A stretch of DNA of 6,001 nucleotides, taken from assembly GCA_007127275.1 (NCBI GenBank), contig SKZP01000022.1, positions 1 through 6,001 of the forward strand. The letters are read 5' to 3'. The translations under genes were made by a program, and so were the position numbers. Shown here piece by piece: positions 1-5,883 of this stretch. Within the stretch, counting starts at the first letter, position 1. Each line of letters starts with the position of its first letter. The notes beneath the pieces are model-generated. The model ran no database searches. It worked only from the letters and a program-made list of their open reading frames with translations, and was not told where the DNA came from. The stretch is from Planctomycetota bacterium. Its GTDB lineage: Bacteria; Planctomycetota; UBA8742; SKZP01.

Positions 1-1123
1 CGCCGGAATGGTGCGTCTGCTGCTGAGTCACGGCGCCGAACCCGACATGAACCGTCCCGTTACCGGATGCCGTCCCGTGGATTTTGCCGTATCCGGATTT
101 GCGCCTGAAAGCCATGATATTCTCGTTCTGCTGATCGAGTCCGGGGTGGACCCGAATGCGCCGCCGCCGGGGTTGCAGCCGCTCGCCGAGACACTCGCCG
201 TGCACAGTGCTCGACTGCCGCGCGAAGAAGCGGACGAGTTGCTCGACACGGTTGCTCAGCCGGTCGGGCCGAGCGGCCGCTTGGTGGTGCCCCTTTCGCT
301 CGAGGGACGAAGCTACCGCTTGACGGTGAAGTCGCTGCCGCACGTGCACGGCCGCGACCGCTCGAACGTCGCCGGGCAAAGCCACGTGTGGAACCGGGCC
401 ACGGGGCGCCGCGTCGCGACGGCGCAGCAAGGGGAAGCGTTGCACGCCGGATTGCTCGCCGTACTCGAACCGGCCGACGCGCAGGCCCGGTGGGCGCGCG
501 CCCGGGCGGCCGTGGCGCAACTTCTTGCAGAGCGCGCCGACCGCTGGACGTGGGCCGCAACCATGCGAGCCATCTTCGAACTCGAAGCGCGCCTCCCCGC
601 GCTCGGCGGTGGAAGTGGCGCCGTGCCCCCTGCGGTGATGTCCACGCCGCTGGGGTTGCCGGCCACCGAGGCGTACCAATTGTGCCGCGAGGCCGCTCGA
701 GCCCAGGGACGGGAGTTGGAAGAGCCCAGCGGCATGGCCAAGGCGCTCGGCCACGTTGAGGTGCCTCTGCGGCTGCGCGCCCTGTTGCGCAGCGTGTTTG
801 CCGCCTTGATTCGGGTTTGGCCCGCGCTGCCCGAGGGCGACGTCCTGGCGACGCAAGCCGTAGCCGGCCAACCGGGCCTCACGGTTCACAGTTCCCTGCC
901 GCACCATCTACCCGGAAACGGGGCCTCCTACAGTGGCCACGACAACGCCGAGGAGCACGTTGCCGCGTTGAAGCGAGCCTTCGACGAGCAACGTCGCCGC
1001 GACCCCGAATTGCCTCGCGACCTGACGGCCATTGGCATCCGTGTAACCATTGAGGCCACCGCGACCGGCCGGCTCCAAGCCCACATTCACTGGAGCCAGA
1101 GCGAAGAACTGGGCGCGACGTAA
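1..1123 (+). CDS. Ankyrin-repeat protein, C-terminal part (5' end outside window)
   Basis: The reading frame is open from the first complete codon (bases 2-4, Ala-Gly before the first Met at base 8) to TAA at 1121-1123, so the gene almost certainly starts upstream. The visible part is about 373 residues. Numbered from the Met at base 8, residues 1-15 (VRLLLSHGAEPD) are the end of one ankyrin repeat. Residues about 16-55 form a second, with VDFAV and LLIESGVDPNAP as the usual helix and turn. A degenerate third follows to about residue 83. Such repeats mediate protein binding. The remaining 280 or so residues match no family I recognise: a beta-like stretch at 91-109, an Ala/Arg-rich helical part at 143-200, a helical part at 215-275 and a C-terminal beta-like strand pair at 341-362. 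No membrane segment or active-site motif is visible. The fold of this second domain and the cellular role are unknown. It ends 699 bp before the next gene, so no operon is implied. Confidence 0.8.
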   Translation, partial: AGMVRLLLSHGAEPDMNRPVTGCRPVDFAVSGFAPESHDILVLLIESGVDPNAPPPGLQPLAETLAVHSARLPREEADELLDTVAQPVGPSGRLVVPLSLEGRSYRLTVKSLPHVHGRDRSNVAGQSHVWNRATGRRVATAQQGEALHAGLLAVLEPADAQARWARARAAVAQLLAERADRWTWAATMRAIFELEARLPALGGGSGAVPPAVMSTPLGLPATEAYQLCREAARAQGRELEEPSGMAKALGHVEVPLRLRALLRSVFAALIRVWPALPEGDVLATQAVAGQPGLTVHSSLPHHLPGNGASYSGHDNAEEHVAALKRAFDEQRRRDPELPRDLTAIGIRVTIEATATGRLQAHIHWSQSEELGAT

Positions 1124-1125
1124 GC

Positions 1126-1150
1126 TCCCTTATTCACGCAAGGGATCTTT
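1126..1150 (+). terminator. Possible weak terminator after the ankyrin-repeat gene
   Basis: Three bases after the TAA stop, TCCCTT (1126-1131) and AAGGGA (1140-1145) form a perfect 6-bp stem with an 8-nt loop, followed by a short pyrimidine run TCTTTC. The position suits an intrinsic terminator, but the stem is short with only three G-C pairs and the T-tract is broken by C, so it could be chance. Confidence 0.3.
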
Positions 1151-1261
1151 CGCCGCCGCGCGACAGCGAAGCGCATCCCGCGCTACGCATCTCCGGCGGA
1201 AAGGTAGGGGGCACGCGCGGCACTGCAAAGTCTCCAACCGCGCGTCTCCCGTACTGCGTGC

Positions 1262-1276
1262 GAGTGGCTGCCACTC
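1262..1276. repeat. Perfect 7-bp palindrome with 1-nt centre
   Basis: GAGTGGC, a central T, then GCCACTC make an almost gapless 15-bp palindrome. An 8-bp palindrome GAGTACTC follows at 1295-1302. The symmetry suits a binding site for a dimeric regulator better than an RNA hairpin, because the loop would be only about 3 nt. It lies over 500 bp from the hpnH start, and no function can be assigned. Confidence 0.35.
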
Positions 1277-1577
1277 ATGCTTTGGTCGTGCCCGGAGTAC
1301 TCAACTCGCTGGAGTCTTACGAGTCGCTGCACCTGTCACCAGCCAGCCATCTTCCCCCGCAGCCGGCACGTAACGGAAAGCAGCGAGCTCTTGTTGCAGA
1401 AAAAAGTTTGAGACAGAACTACATACAATGGGCGAGCGTCCGTGTCTGCCTACCCGTTCCGCCAGCGGGAGCGAAGGCGCGTTCATTCAGCATGCGGGTT
1501 GCACGCCGACGGTTCTTGACTGGTTCGTTGCGCGCAAAGCGGACGCGAAGGCACGTGGGTCGAATTCAACGCGTGGG

Positions 1578-1601
1578 GCCCACGGGCCGCGGCCGGTGGG
1601 C
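1578..1601. repeat. 24-bp near-perfect GC palindrome
   Basis: GCCCAC (1578-1583) pairs with GTGGGC (1596-1601), and the centre GGCCGCGGCC (1585-1594) is itself a perfect 10-bp palindrome. Only the pair 1584/1595 (G opposite G) is mismatched, so 11 of 12 pairs fit. No T-tract follows on the + strand, so it is not a standard intrinsic terminator. It lies 222 bp upstream of hpnH and could be an operator or a structured-RNA element. Confidence 0.45.
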
Positions 1602-1738
1602 TTGAAATTACGGATCTCAATGCGCGGGTGGTTTAATTTTGTGGCCCAACATAAGCCGGCTGCACCCAACGCAAAAGTGGGGGGTTGTGCTCGGCACGTC
1701 GGCTGTCTAGTTTGCGGGGAGCCGTGGTGCGCCCCGGA

Positions 1739-1771
1739 AGATGACACTGGGCTGCCACGGCGACGTCATCT
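1739..1771. promoter_or_regulatory. Inverted repeat just upstream of hpnH
   Basis: AGATGAC (1739-1745) and GTCATCT (1765-1771) are perfect inverted copies with a 19-nt gap. They end 51 bases before the hpnH ATG. The position and half-site length fit an operator or a leader hairpin for hpnH. With no confident promoter nearby this is only a candidate and could be chance. Confidence 0.25.
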
Positions 1772-1822
1772 CGCTGCGCTGATACTCGCTCGCACGTCCA
1801 ACTCGCGAAGGATTGCACGAAT

Positions 1823-3070
1823 ATGGGAATTCCCGCACGCATTGCCGCGAAGGTCGGCTGGTACGTAATGAAGAACCGGCTCCTGATGCGCAAGCGCTAC
1901 CCGCTTGTGCTGATGCTCGAGCCGTTGCTCGCCTGCAACCTCGCCTGCAAGGGCTGCGGCAAGATTCAGCACCCCGCGCAGATCCTGCGCCAGCGCATGA
2001 GCGCCGAGGAATGCGAGCAGGCCGTCGTCGAGTGCGGCGCCCCGGTCGTCAGCATTGCCGGCGGCGAGCCGCTGATCCACAAGGAGATTCACGACATTGT
2101 CGAGCGGGTCACGGTGAAGCAGAACCGCTTTACGTATCTTTGCACCAACGGCCTGCCGCTCGAGAAGAAAATTGACGAGTTCAAGCCCAACAACAACCTC
2201 ATCTTCTCCCTGCACCTCGACGGCATGCGCGAGACGCACGACCGCTCCGTCTGCAAGGAAGGGGTCTTCGACACGGTCGTTGACCTGATCAAGGAGTTGA
2301 AGTCGCGCGGTTTTCTCGTCGCCACGAACACGACCATCTTCGACGACCACACCGTCGCGGAGATGCGCGAGTTCCTCAACTACATGACCGACCTGAAGGT
2401 GGATATGTGCATGATCTCGCCGGGCTACGCCTACGAAAAGGCGCCGGATCAGCAGCATTTCCTCGCCCGGGAGCGCACGAAGCAGTTCTTCCGCGCGTTG
2501 CTGGACAAGCCGGAGAAGCGCTGGCCGCTGAATCAGTCGCGCTTCTACCTCGAGTTCCTGATGGGCCAGAAGGAATACGAGTGCACGCCGTGGGGGAATC
2601 CATTGCGCACCGTCTTCGGCTGGCAGCGGCCGTGCTACCTGATGGCGAGCGACCTCGAGGAGCCGTATGTGCCGAGTTTCAAGCAGTTGATGGAGGAGAC
2701 GAACTGGGACCTTTACGGCACGGGCAAGCACGACAAGTGCGCGCAATGCATGGCCCACTGCGGCTACGAGGCAAGTGCCGTCAGCGACACGGTGAAGCAT
2801 CCGCTAAACATGATCCTCGGCGGCTGGCCGACGCTGCCGAAGCCGAAGAAGAAGCTGCTGCAAAAGGACCGCGAAGCCGCGCTGATGCAAGCGGACGCGC
2901 CGGCGCCGGAAGTCAGCGCAGCAGCGTCCGTCGCGTCACCAGCGACTACGGCGGCCACACCCGGCTGCGGAAACGGCAGCAACGGCGGTTGTAGCAGCGG
3001 CAACGACGCCGAGGCGGTCGCCACCGGCAGTGACGCAAGCACGAGCACGAACGAACCCAAGTCGTTCTAA
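1823..3070 (+). CDS. hpnH: Adenosylhopane synthase HpnH (radical SAM, hopanoid side-chain synthesis)
   Basis: HpnH cleaves S-adenosylmethionine and joins the resulting 5'-deoxyadenosyl radical to diploptene, giving adenosylhopane, the precursor of bacteriohopanetetrol and other extended hopanoids. The 415-residue product shows the 4Fe-4S motif C-x3-C-x2-C (Cys38, 42, 45, in ACNLACKGCG) and the SAM-binding GGEP at 80-83. A conserved-looking Cys107 in YLCTNGLPL is close to the position reported as the hydrogen donor in Streptomyces HpnH. The C-terminal part has a further cysteine cluster (Cys306, 309, 313 in KCAQCMAHCGYE) typical of the DUF3463 region of HpnH. Start: first ATG of the frame, with GAAGGA at 1807-1812, 10 nt upstream. 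Oddity: the conserved protein ends near residue 345, and a tail of about 65 residues rich in Ala, Ser, Thr and Gly follows, with Cys382 and Cys390. The gene stands alone, with no shc or hpnG beside it. The family assignment is firm; the tail has no known role. Confidence 0.95.
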   Translation: MGIPARIAAKVGWYVMKNRLLMRKRYPLVLMLEPLLACNLACKGCGKIQHPAQILRQRMSAEECEQAVVECGAPVVSIAGGEPLIHKEIHDIVERVTVKQNRFTYLCTNGLPLEKKIDEFKPNNNLIFSLHLDGMRETHDRSVCKEGVFDTVVDLIKELKSRGFLVATNTTIFDDHTVAEMREFLNYMTDLKVDMCMISPGYAYEKAPDQQHFLARERTKQFFRALLDKPEKRWPLNQSRFYLEFLMGQKEYECTPWGNPLRTVFGWQRPCYLMASDLEEPYVPSFKQLMEETNWDLYGTGKHDKCAQCMAHCGYEASAVSDTVKHPLNMILGGWPTLPKPKKKLLQKDREAALMQADAPAPEVSAAASVASPATTAATPGCGNGSNGGCSSGNDAEAVATGSDASTSTNEPKSF

Positions 3071-3130
3071 AGATAAGAGTTCCTCACAAGCCCAGGGACT
3101 GTGCCGAATGCCGGTAGGTTTTCATTTCTG

Positions 3131-3216
3131 AGGCGGGCGCAAGCGCACGCCCTGCGAGGCGACGCACGGACTACGCGTGTTCGCCTCGCAGGGCTTGCCC
3201 CTGCGCTCGCCTTTTT
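3131..3216 (+). terminator. Long hairpin with T5 after hpnH
   Basis: Two 32-nt arms (3131-3162 and 3181-3212) pair across an 18-nt loop. The inner 14 bp are perfect (GCCCTGCGAGGCGA with TCGCCTCGCAGGGC), and the outer 18 pairs have four mismatches. A run of five T (3212-3216) closes the right arm, as in an intrinsic terminator. The element starts 60 bp after the hpnH stop. The stem is much longer than a usual terminator, so it may also be a dispersed palindromic repeat that now serves this purpose. Confidence 0.65.
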
Positions 3217-3234
3217 CGTGAAACCTCAACGGCA

Positions 3235-3265
3235 TTCAGACCGCGTCCCTGCGATGCTGTATGAT
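3235..3265 (+). promoter_or_regulatory. Possible promoter of the lipoprotein gene
   Basis: TATGAT (3260-3265) matches the sigma-70 -10 consensus at five of six positions. TTCAGA (3235-3240) matches the -35 box at four of six, but the 19-nt spacing is longer than the preferred 17. It follows the hpnH terminator hairpin, as expected for the lipoprotein gene's own promoter, and would start transcription around 3272, leaving a leader of about 144 nt. Confidence 0.35.
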
Positions 3266-3271
3266 CCCAGG

Positions 3272-3310
3272 GAGGCTTGGCACGCAAGGGAACCGCACGC
3301 GCCAAGCCTC
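3272..3310 (+). repeat. Perfect 10-bp inverted repeat in the lipoprotein leader
   Basis: GAGGCTTGGC (3272-3281) and GCCAAGCCTC (3301-3310) are exact reverse complements around a 19-nt loop. No T-tract follows, so it is not an intrinsic terminator. If the candidate -10 at 3260-3265 is used, this stem would sit at the very 5' end of the transcript, where such structures often protect mRNA. It could equally be a regulator binding site. Confidence 0.5.
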
Positions 3311-3320
3311 GTCTCTAATA

Positions 3321-3380
3321 TGCCCGGGGGCTCACACGTTAGGGTTCGCAGCGGAGCCGCAAAGGACTGCTCGCCGGGCT
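3321..3380. repeat. Possible degenerate copy of an intergenic repeat
   Basis: This stretch has short GC arms (GCCCGG at 3322-3327 and CCGGGC at 3374-3379) flanking a middle that contains CGGAGCCGCAAAGGACTG. The combination recalls dispersed intergenic repeats, with a CCGGGGG block and a nearby CAAAGGAC, that I associate with planctomycete and related genomes. This is resemblance from memory, with only this copy in the window. Confidence 0.2.
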
Positions 3381-3400
3381 TGGGTGTTCGTTTGTTTCAT

Positions 3401-3409
3401 GAGGAGGGG
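3401..3409 (+). promoter_or_regulatory. Strong ribosome binding site deciding the lipoprotein start
   Basis: GAGGAGGGG contains GGAGG, matching the anti-Shine-Dalgarno complement, and ends 6 nt before ATG 3416. It selects this ATG over the earlier in-frame ATG codons at 3101, 3251 and 3320, none of which has a comparable site. Confidence 0.8.
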
Positions 3410-3415
3410 CCTGTC

Positions 3416-3997
3416 ATGCATTGGAGCCGACTCGGAGTGCTCATCATTGTTCTCGTCGTTGGCACGGGTTGCGCCTCGGTGCTGTCAAAAACGCATCAGC
3501 GCGTGCAGTTGCAAAGCGACGTCGAAGGTACACAAGTCTCCGTAGAGGAAGAGGACTCCGGAATTACCTACGGGCCGCAATACACGCCGGCATGGGTGGT
3601 GCTGGATAAGAGCAAGGACTACGTGATTCGGTTCGAGTCGCCACAGGGGGATCTCCTTGAGCTGGAGCCGGGCCGCGAATTCGACCCGGTAACGCTACTG
3701 AACATTTTCGGCGTGCTCGGCTTCTTCGCGGATATCTTTACGGGTGCCATCTTGCGCTACGAAGCGGGAGCGTGGCGAGCCGAGTTCGCCGCGAACAGGG
3801 TTGCCGAGGCTGTGCCGGACCGGGCGCTGCCGCACCTGTCTTTGCCGCGCTACACGGCCCGCCGCGGCGCCGCACGCAGTGGGGAGCGGCAACCACGCGA
3901 AGACGACGAGCAAGCCAACGACGGGGACCGAGACGTAGAGCGTGCTCCCGAAACGGAACGCGCGCCGGAGGCCGAGCGCAACAGCAACAGCGAATGA
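3416..3997 (+). CDS. Small PEGA-like envelope lipoprotein
   Basis: The 193-residue product begins with a lipoprotein signal peptide: Arg5, a hydrophobic core at 7-15 and VGTGC ending at Cys19. The lipobox has Gly at -3, which is not the preferred Leu. Residue +2 is Ala, not Asp, so in a Gram-negative cell it would be sorted to the outer membrane. Residues about 28-85 look like a PEGA-type beta domain (VQLQSDVEGTQVSVEEED, then TPAWVVLDKSKDYVIRFES). Residues 90-114 (DPVTLLNIFGVLGFFADIFT...) match the hydrophobic segment ending in D-x-x-T-G-A that is common in small bacterial lipoproteins of unknown function. The tail from 145 is charged and probably disordered, with a short tandem repeat ERAPETERAPEAER at 175-188. 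The frame stays open upstream to 3101, but that part crosses the terminator hairpin and lacks a ribosome binding site. Precise function is unknown. Confidence 0.85.
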   Translation: MHWSRLGVLIIVLVVGTGCASVLSKTHQRVQLQSDVEGTQVSVEEEDSGITYGPQYTPAWVVLDKSKDYVIRFESPQGDLLELEPGREFDPVTLLNIFGVLGFFADIFTGAILRYEAGAWRAEFAANRVAEAVPDRALPHLSLPRYTARRGAARSGERQPREDDEQANDGDRDVERAPETERAPEAERNSNSE

Positions 3998-4262
3998 GGC
4001 GCCTGGTTGCAAGCCGCAAAGCTGGAGTACGTACTTTTCGCCACGTAGAACACAGAGAGGAGCGAGGAGAGGAGGAGATTGGCGGTGCGCAGAGCGCCAC
4101 TTCGACACGCCTGCTTGACAGGCGTTCACGTATGTTCAATGCCGCGGGACGTCGCTCTTGCTCCCTCGCCTTGCGTGATTGTCGCCTGCTCTTTCCTCGC
4201 TTCACTTCGTGATCTCAGTGGCTAAGAAACACGTATTCCGACTGCTCGCGACACCCCGCTTT
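3998..4262. other. Convergent intergenic region with purine tract and small hairpin
   Basis: This 265-bp gap lies between the 3' ends of the lipoprotein gene (+) and the epimerase gene (-), and no gene is evident. CGCCACGTAGAACACAGAG (from 4040) leads into a tract to about 4079 that is almost entirely purine, resembling the CCACNGAG-ACACAGAGAGG type of dispersed intergenic repeat known from many genomes; this is resemblance only. At 4107-4125 there is a perfect 7-bp stem, ACGCCTG with CAGGCGT, around loop CTTGA. Neither side carries a clear T-tract, so a bidirectional terminator role is uncertain. Confidence 0.5.
4107..4125. terminator. Possible hairpin terminator between convergent genes
   Basis: ACGCCTG (4107-4113) and CAGGCGT (4119-4125) form a perfect 7-bp GC-rich stem with a 5-nt loop, 109 bp after the lipoprotein stop and 137 bp beyond the epimerase stop. 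The convergent setting favours a shared terminator, but the missing U-run on both strands argues against a classical intrinsic one. Confidence 0.3.
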
Positions 4263-5615
4263 CTACTTTTCGGGTCGCCCGGGCAGGCCCAGCTCGAACG
4301 CGAGCGCTTTCTCGAGCGTCGGCGACTGAAAGGAAAAGCCTAACGATTCGAGCTTGCTAGGCCGGACGTGCTGGCTGGTCAACACCGTCGAGCGGCCCAT
4401 TTCGCCGAACAGCAGTTTGATGGCGGCGGCCGGCGCCGGCAGCCACGTCGGCCGGTGCAGCAACCGGCCCAGGGTGCGCACGACGTCGCGGTTGCGCAAC
4501 GCCTGCGGCGCGACGAGGTTGAAGGGCCCCTCGGCATCCGAGCGGTAGATCAAAAAGTGGAGCGCGCCGAGCACGTCGTCGCGTGCCATCCAGGCCATGT
4601 ATTGCCGGCCGCTGCCCAGGGGGCCGCCGAGGCCGACGCGGACGGGCGGGACGAGTTTTGCCAGTGCGCCGCCGCCATAACCGAGCACGGCTCCCATCCG
4701 AGCATACGCGACGCGAATCCCCGCCTCACGGGCCGGCTGCGCTGCTTTCTCCCAGTCGTGGCAGACTTGCGCGAGGAAATCCTCGCCGGGCTCGGCCGAC
4801 TCGTCCACGGGCTGCTCGCCCGTGTCGCCGTAGTAGCCGGCACCCGAGGCGGAGACCAACACCGCCGGCTTGCGCTCAAGCGAGGCAAGCGTGCGGGCAA
4901 GCAAGGCCGTGCTGTCGACGCGGCTGCTGCGGATGCGCTCCTTGGCTGCTTGCGTCCAGCGTTGGGCGACGTTCTCGCCAGCGAGGTTGATGACGGCGTC
5001 GACCCCGTCGAAACGTGACGCGTCCAACTCGCCGCGGGCGGGGTCCCACACAATGTCGGTCTGCCGTTTGGGGCGCCGCGTAACTCGCAACACGCGGTGG
5101 CCCGCCGCCTCCAGCATGTCAACGAGTGGTGTGCCGAGAAACCCGGTCGCCCCCGTCACGGCGACAGTCAACGGCTCATTGCGCTCTACAGCGTGCAGGC
5201 GCTCCACATCACGGCGTGCCTGTTCGTGGCGGTGCGCAAAGATGCGCTCGACGCGGCGTGCAAGCTTGGTCCCGCCCGGCTCGAAGTGAATGCGTTGCAC
5301 GAGGCGACACGCCGCATTTTCGTCGTCGGACGTGTCTTCCACCCGCAATTCGTCGCCGTACGAGGCAAACGGCCCATGTGCCTGTTCGAGCACCAACACG
5401 CGTTCCGTTGGCTCAAGCGTTCGCACCGTCGCAGCGAAGCCGCGGCCCAGCGGAACCTGCGTACCCAGCTTTAGCTCATTCACTTCCAGAGCGCTTGCTG
5501 CTCCGTCGGAGTCCCACGGGGCAACGAGTCGCCGAACGGCGCCCGGCCGGACGAGCCAGGCAAACACGTCCGCCGCGGCGGCGGCTACGGAGGTGATTCG
5601 CACGTGCTCGGGCAT
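4263..5615 (-). CDS. SRPBCC domain fused to TIGR01777 (YfcH/SDR39U1-type) epimerase
   Basis: The 450-residue product has two domains. Residues about 1-140 are an SRPBCC ligand-binding domain: VFAWLVRPGAVRRLVAPWD near 17-35, EQAHGPFASYGDEL near 77-90, and the closing FAHRHEQARRDVERLHA. Residues about 149-450 are an extended SDR of the NAD(P)-dependent epimerase family, subgroup TIGR01777, like E. coli YfcH and human SDR39U1. They show the Rossmann loop TGATGFLG (154-161), INLAGE (209-214), SASGAGYYGDTGE (255-267), RVGLGGPLGSGRQYMAW (326-342), GPFNLVAP (363-370) and a C-terminal DUF1731 domain from about 384. YfcH alone is about 297 residues, so the extra length is the SRPBCC part. The substrate is unknown for the whole family, so a reaction cannot be named; the product is probably cytoplasmic. 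The start at 5615 is chosen because GGGAGG lies 9 nt upstream and the SRPBCC domain begins there. The upstream in-frame ATG at 5672 has no ribosome binding site. Confidence 0.9.
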   Translation of the reverse strand: MPEHVRITSVAAAAADVFAWLVRPGAVRRLVAPWDSDGAASALEVNELKLGTQVPLGRGFAATVRTLEPTERVLVLEQAHGPFASYGDELRVEDTSDDENAACRLVQRIHFEPGGTKLARRVERIFAHRHEQARRDVERLHAVERNEPLTVAVTGATGFLGTPLVDMLEAAGHRVLRVTRRPKRQTDIVWDPARGELDASRFDGVDAVINLAGENVAQRWTQAAKERIRSSRVDSTALLARTLASLERKPAVLVSASGAGYYGDTGEQPVDESAEPGEDFLAQVCHDWEKAAQPAREAGIRVAYARMGAVLGYGGGALAKLVPPVRVGLGGPLGSGRQYMAWMARDDVLGALHFLIYRSDAEGPFNLVAPQALRNRDVVRTLGRLLHRPTWLPAPAAAIKLLFGEMGRSTVLTSQHVRPSKLESLGFSFQSPTLEKALAFELGLPGRPEK

Positions 5616-5624
5616 ATCCAAAGG

Positions 5625-5630
5625 CCTCCC
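5625..5630 (-). promoter_or_regulatory. Ribosome binding site deciding the epimerase start
   Basis: On the minus strand this reads GGGAGG, 9 nt before the ATG at 5615-5613. It supports the 450-residue form over a 469-residue form from 5672, whose upstream sequence shows no such site. Confidence 0.65.
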
Positions 5631-5683
5631 AACTCCCCGCGTTGCCAACCGTGCGACATACCCTCCCACCATAACGCACGTCA

Positions 5684-5708
5684 GCGTTCCAAACGTAGTT
5701 GGAAACGC
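5684..5708. promoter_or_regulatory. Operator-like inverted repeat upstream of the epimerase gene
   Basis: GCGTTCCAA (5684-5692) and TTGGAAACGC (5699-5708) are inverted copies apart from one extra A, with spacer ACGTAG. The site is about 70 bp upstream of the epimerase start in a divergent promoter region, a typical place for a dimeric repressor. No regulator gene is visible in the window. Confidence 0.4.
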
Positions 5709-5862
5709 AAATGTTCTTGGGTGGTGTTTTGCGACACGAGCGTGACGTGCCCACGCCCGTCGAGCACTGATTCATTGCGTTGCCTGGGGATCAGCAAGGC
5801 CTTCGGTCAGATTCGTGTGTCCGCCTCCCGAATCAATTGCTTGTTTTCCCACCCTTTCGTTT

Positions 5863-5883
5863 GCGGCGAACGCCGCGTATAAA
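5863..5883 (+). promoter_or_regulatory. GC palindrome adjoining a TATAAA -10-like box
   Basis: GCGGCG, AA, CGCCGC (5863-5876) is a perfect 6-bp inverted repeat that directly precedes TATAAA (5878-5883), which matches the -10 consensus at five of six positions. The best -35 at normal spacing (TTTCGT at 5855-5860) is poor, so the promoter may need an activator or may not be real. The palindrome would lie between the -10 and -35 positions, a place where a regulator could act. Confidence 0.3.

Larger units (their letters stand above)
1124..1822. other. Long intergenic region upstream of hpnH, no convincing gene
   Basis: This 699-bp stretch separates the ankyrin-repeat gene from hpnH. Open frames across it (for example the + frame from ATG 1428, which runs into hpnH in another frame) give low-complexity Arg/Pro/Ala-rich translations with no family resemblance, and I see no good ribosome binding site for them. 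It holds a possible terminator at its left end, palindromes at 1262-1276, 1528-1537 (TTGCGCGCAA) and 1578-1601, an inverted repeat at 1739-1771, and A+T-rich islands at about 1398-1429 and 1630-1642. The islands contain -10-like hexamers (TACAAT at 1424-1429, TTTAAT at 1632-1637), but neither has a good -35 box at a normal distance. The hpnH promoter should lie here, but I cannot place it. A small RNA is possible but not demonstrated. Confidence 0.6.

Noticed and set aside
1398..1430. A sigma-70 promoter around TTGAGA (1408-1413) and TACAAT (1424-1429)
   Set aside because: The hexamers are only 10 nt apart, and no other -35 match occurs at 16-18 nt.
1428..1868. A 146-codon open frame in the gap before hpnH
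   Set aside because: It overlaps the hpnH start in another frame, lacks a convincing ribosome binding site and has an unstructured Arg/Pro-rich translation.
1766..2800. A 344-codon open frame on the minus strand opposite hpnH
   Set aside because: It lies antisense to a confidently identified gene, its translation is Leu/Val/Arg/Ala-rich without family features, and such mirror frames are expected in GC-rich coding DNA.
3279..3298. TGGCAC resembling half of a sigma-54 promoter
   Set aside because: The required TTGC-type -12 element is missing at the correct distance.
3101..3415. A 105-residue N-terminal extension of the lipoprotein frame
   Set aside because: It runs through the long terminator hairpin, has no ribosome binding site, and would bury the signal peptide that begins at the Met with a strong site at 3401-3409.
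5616..5672. A start of the epimerase gene at 5672
   Set aside because: No ribosome binding site precedes it, and the extra 19 residues lie outside the SRPBCC domain, while ATG 5615 has GGGAGG at good spacing.
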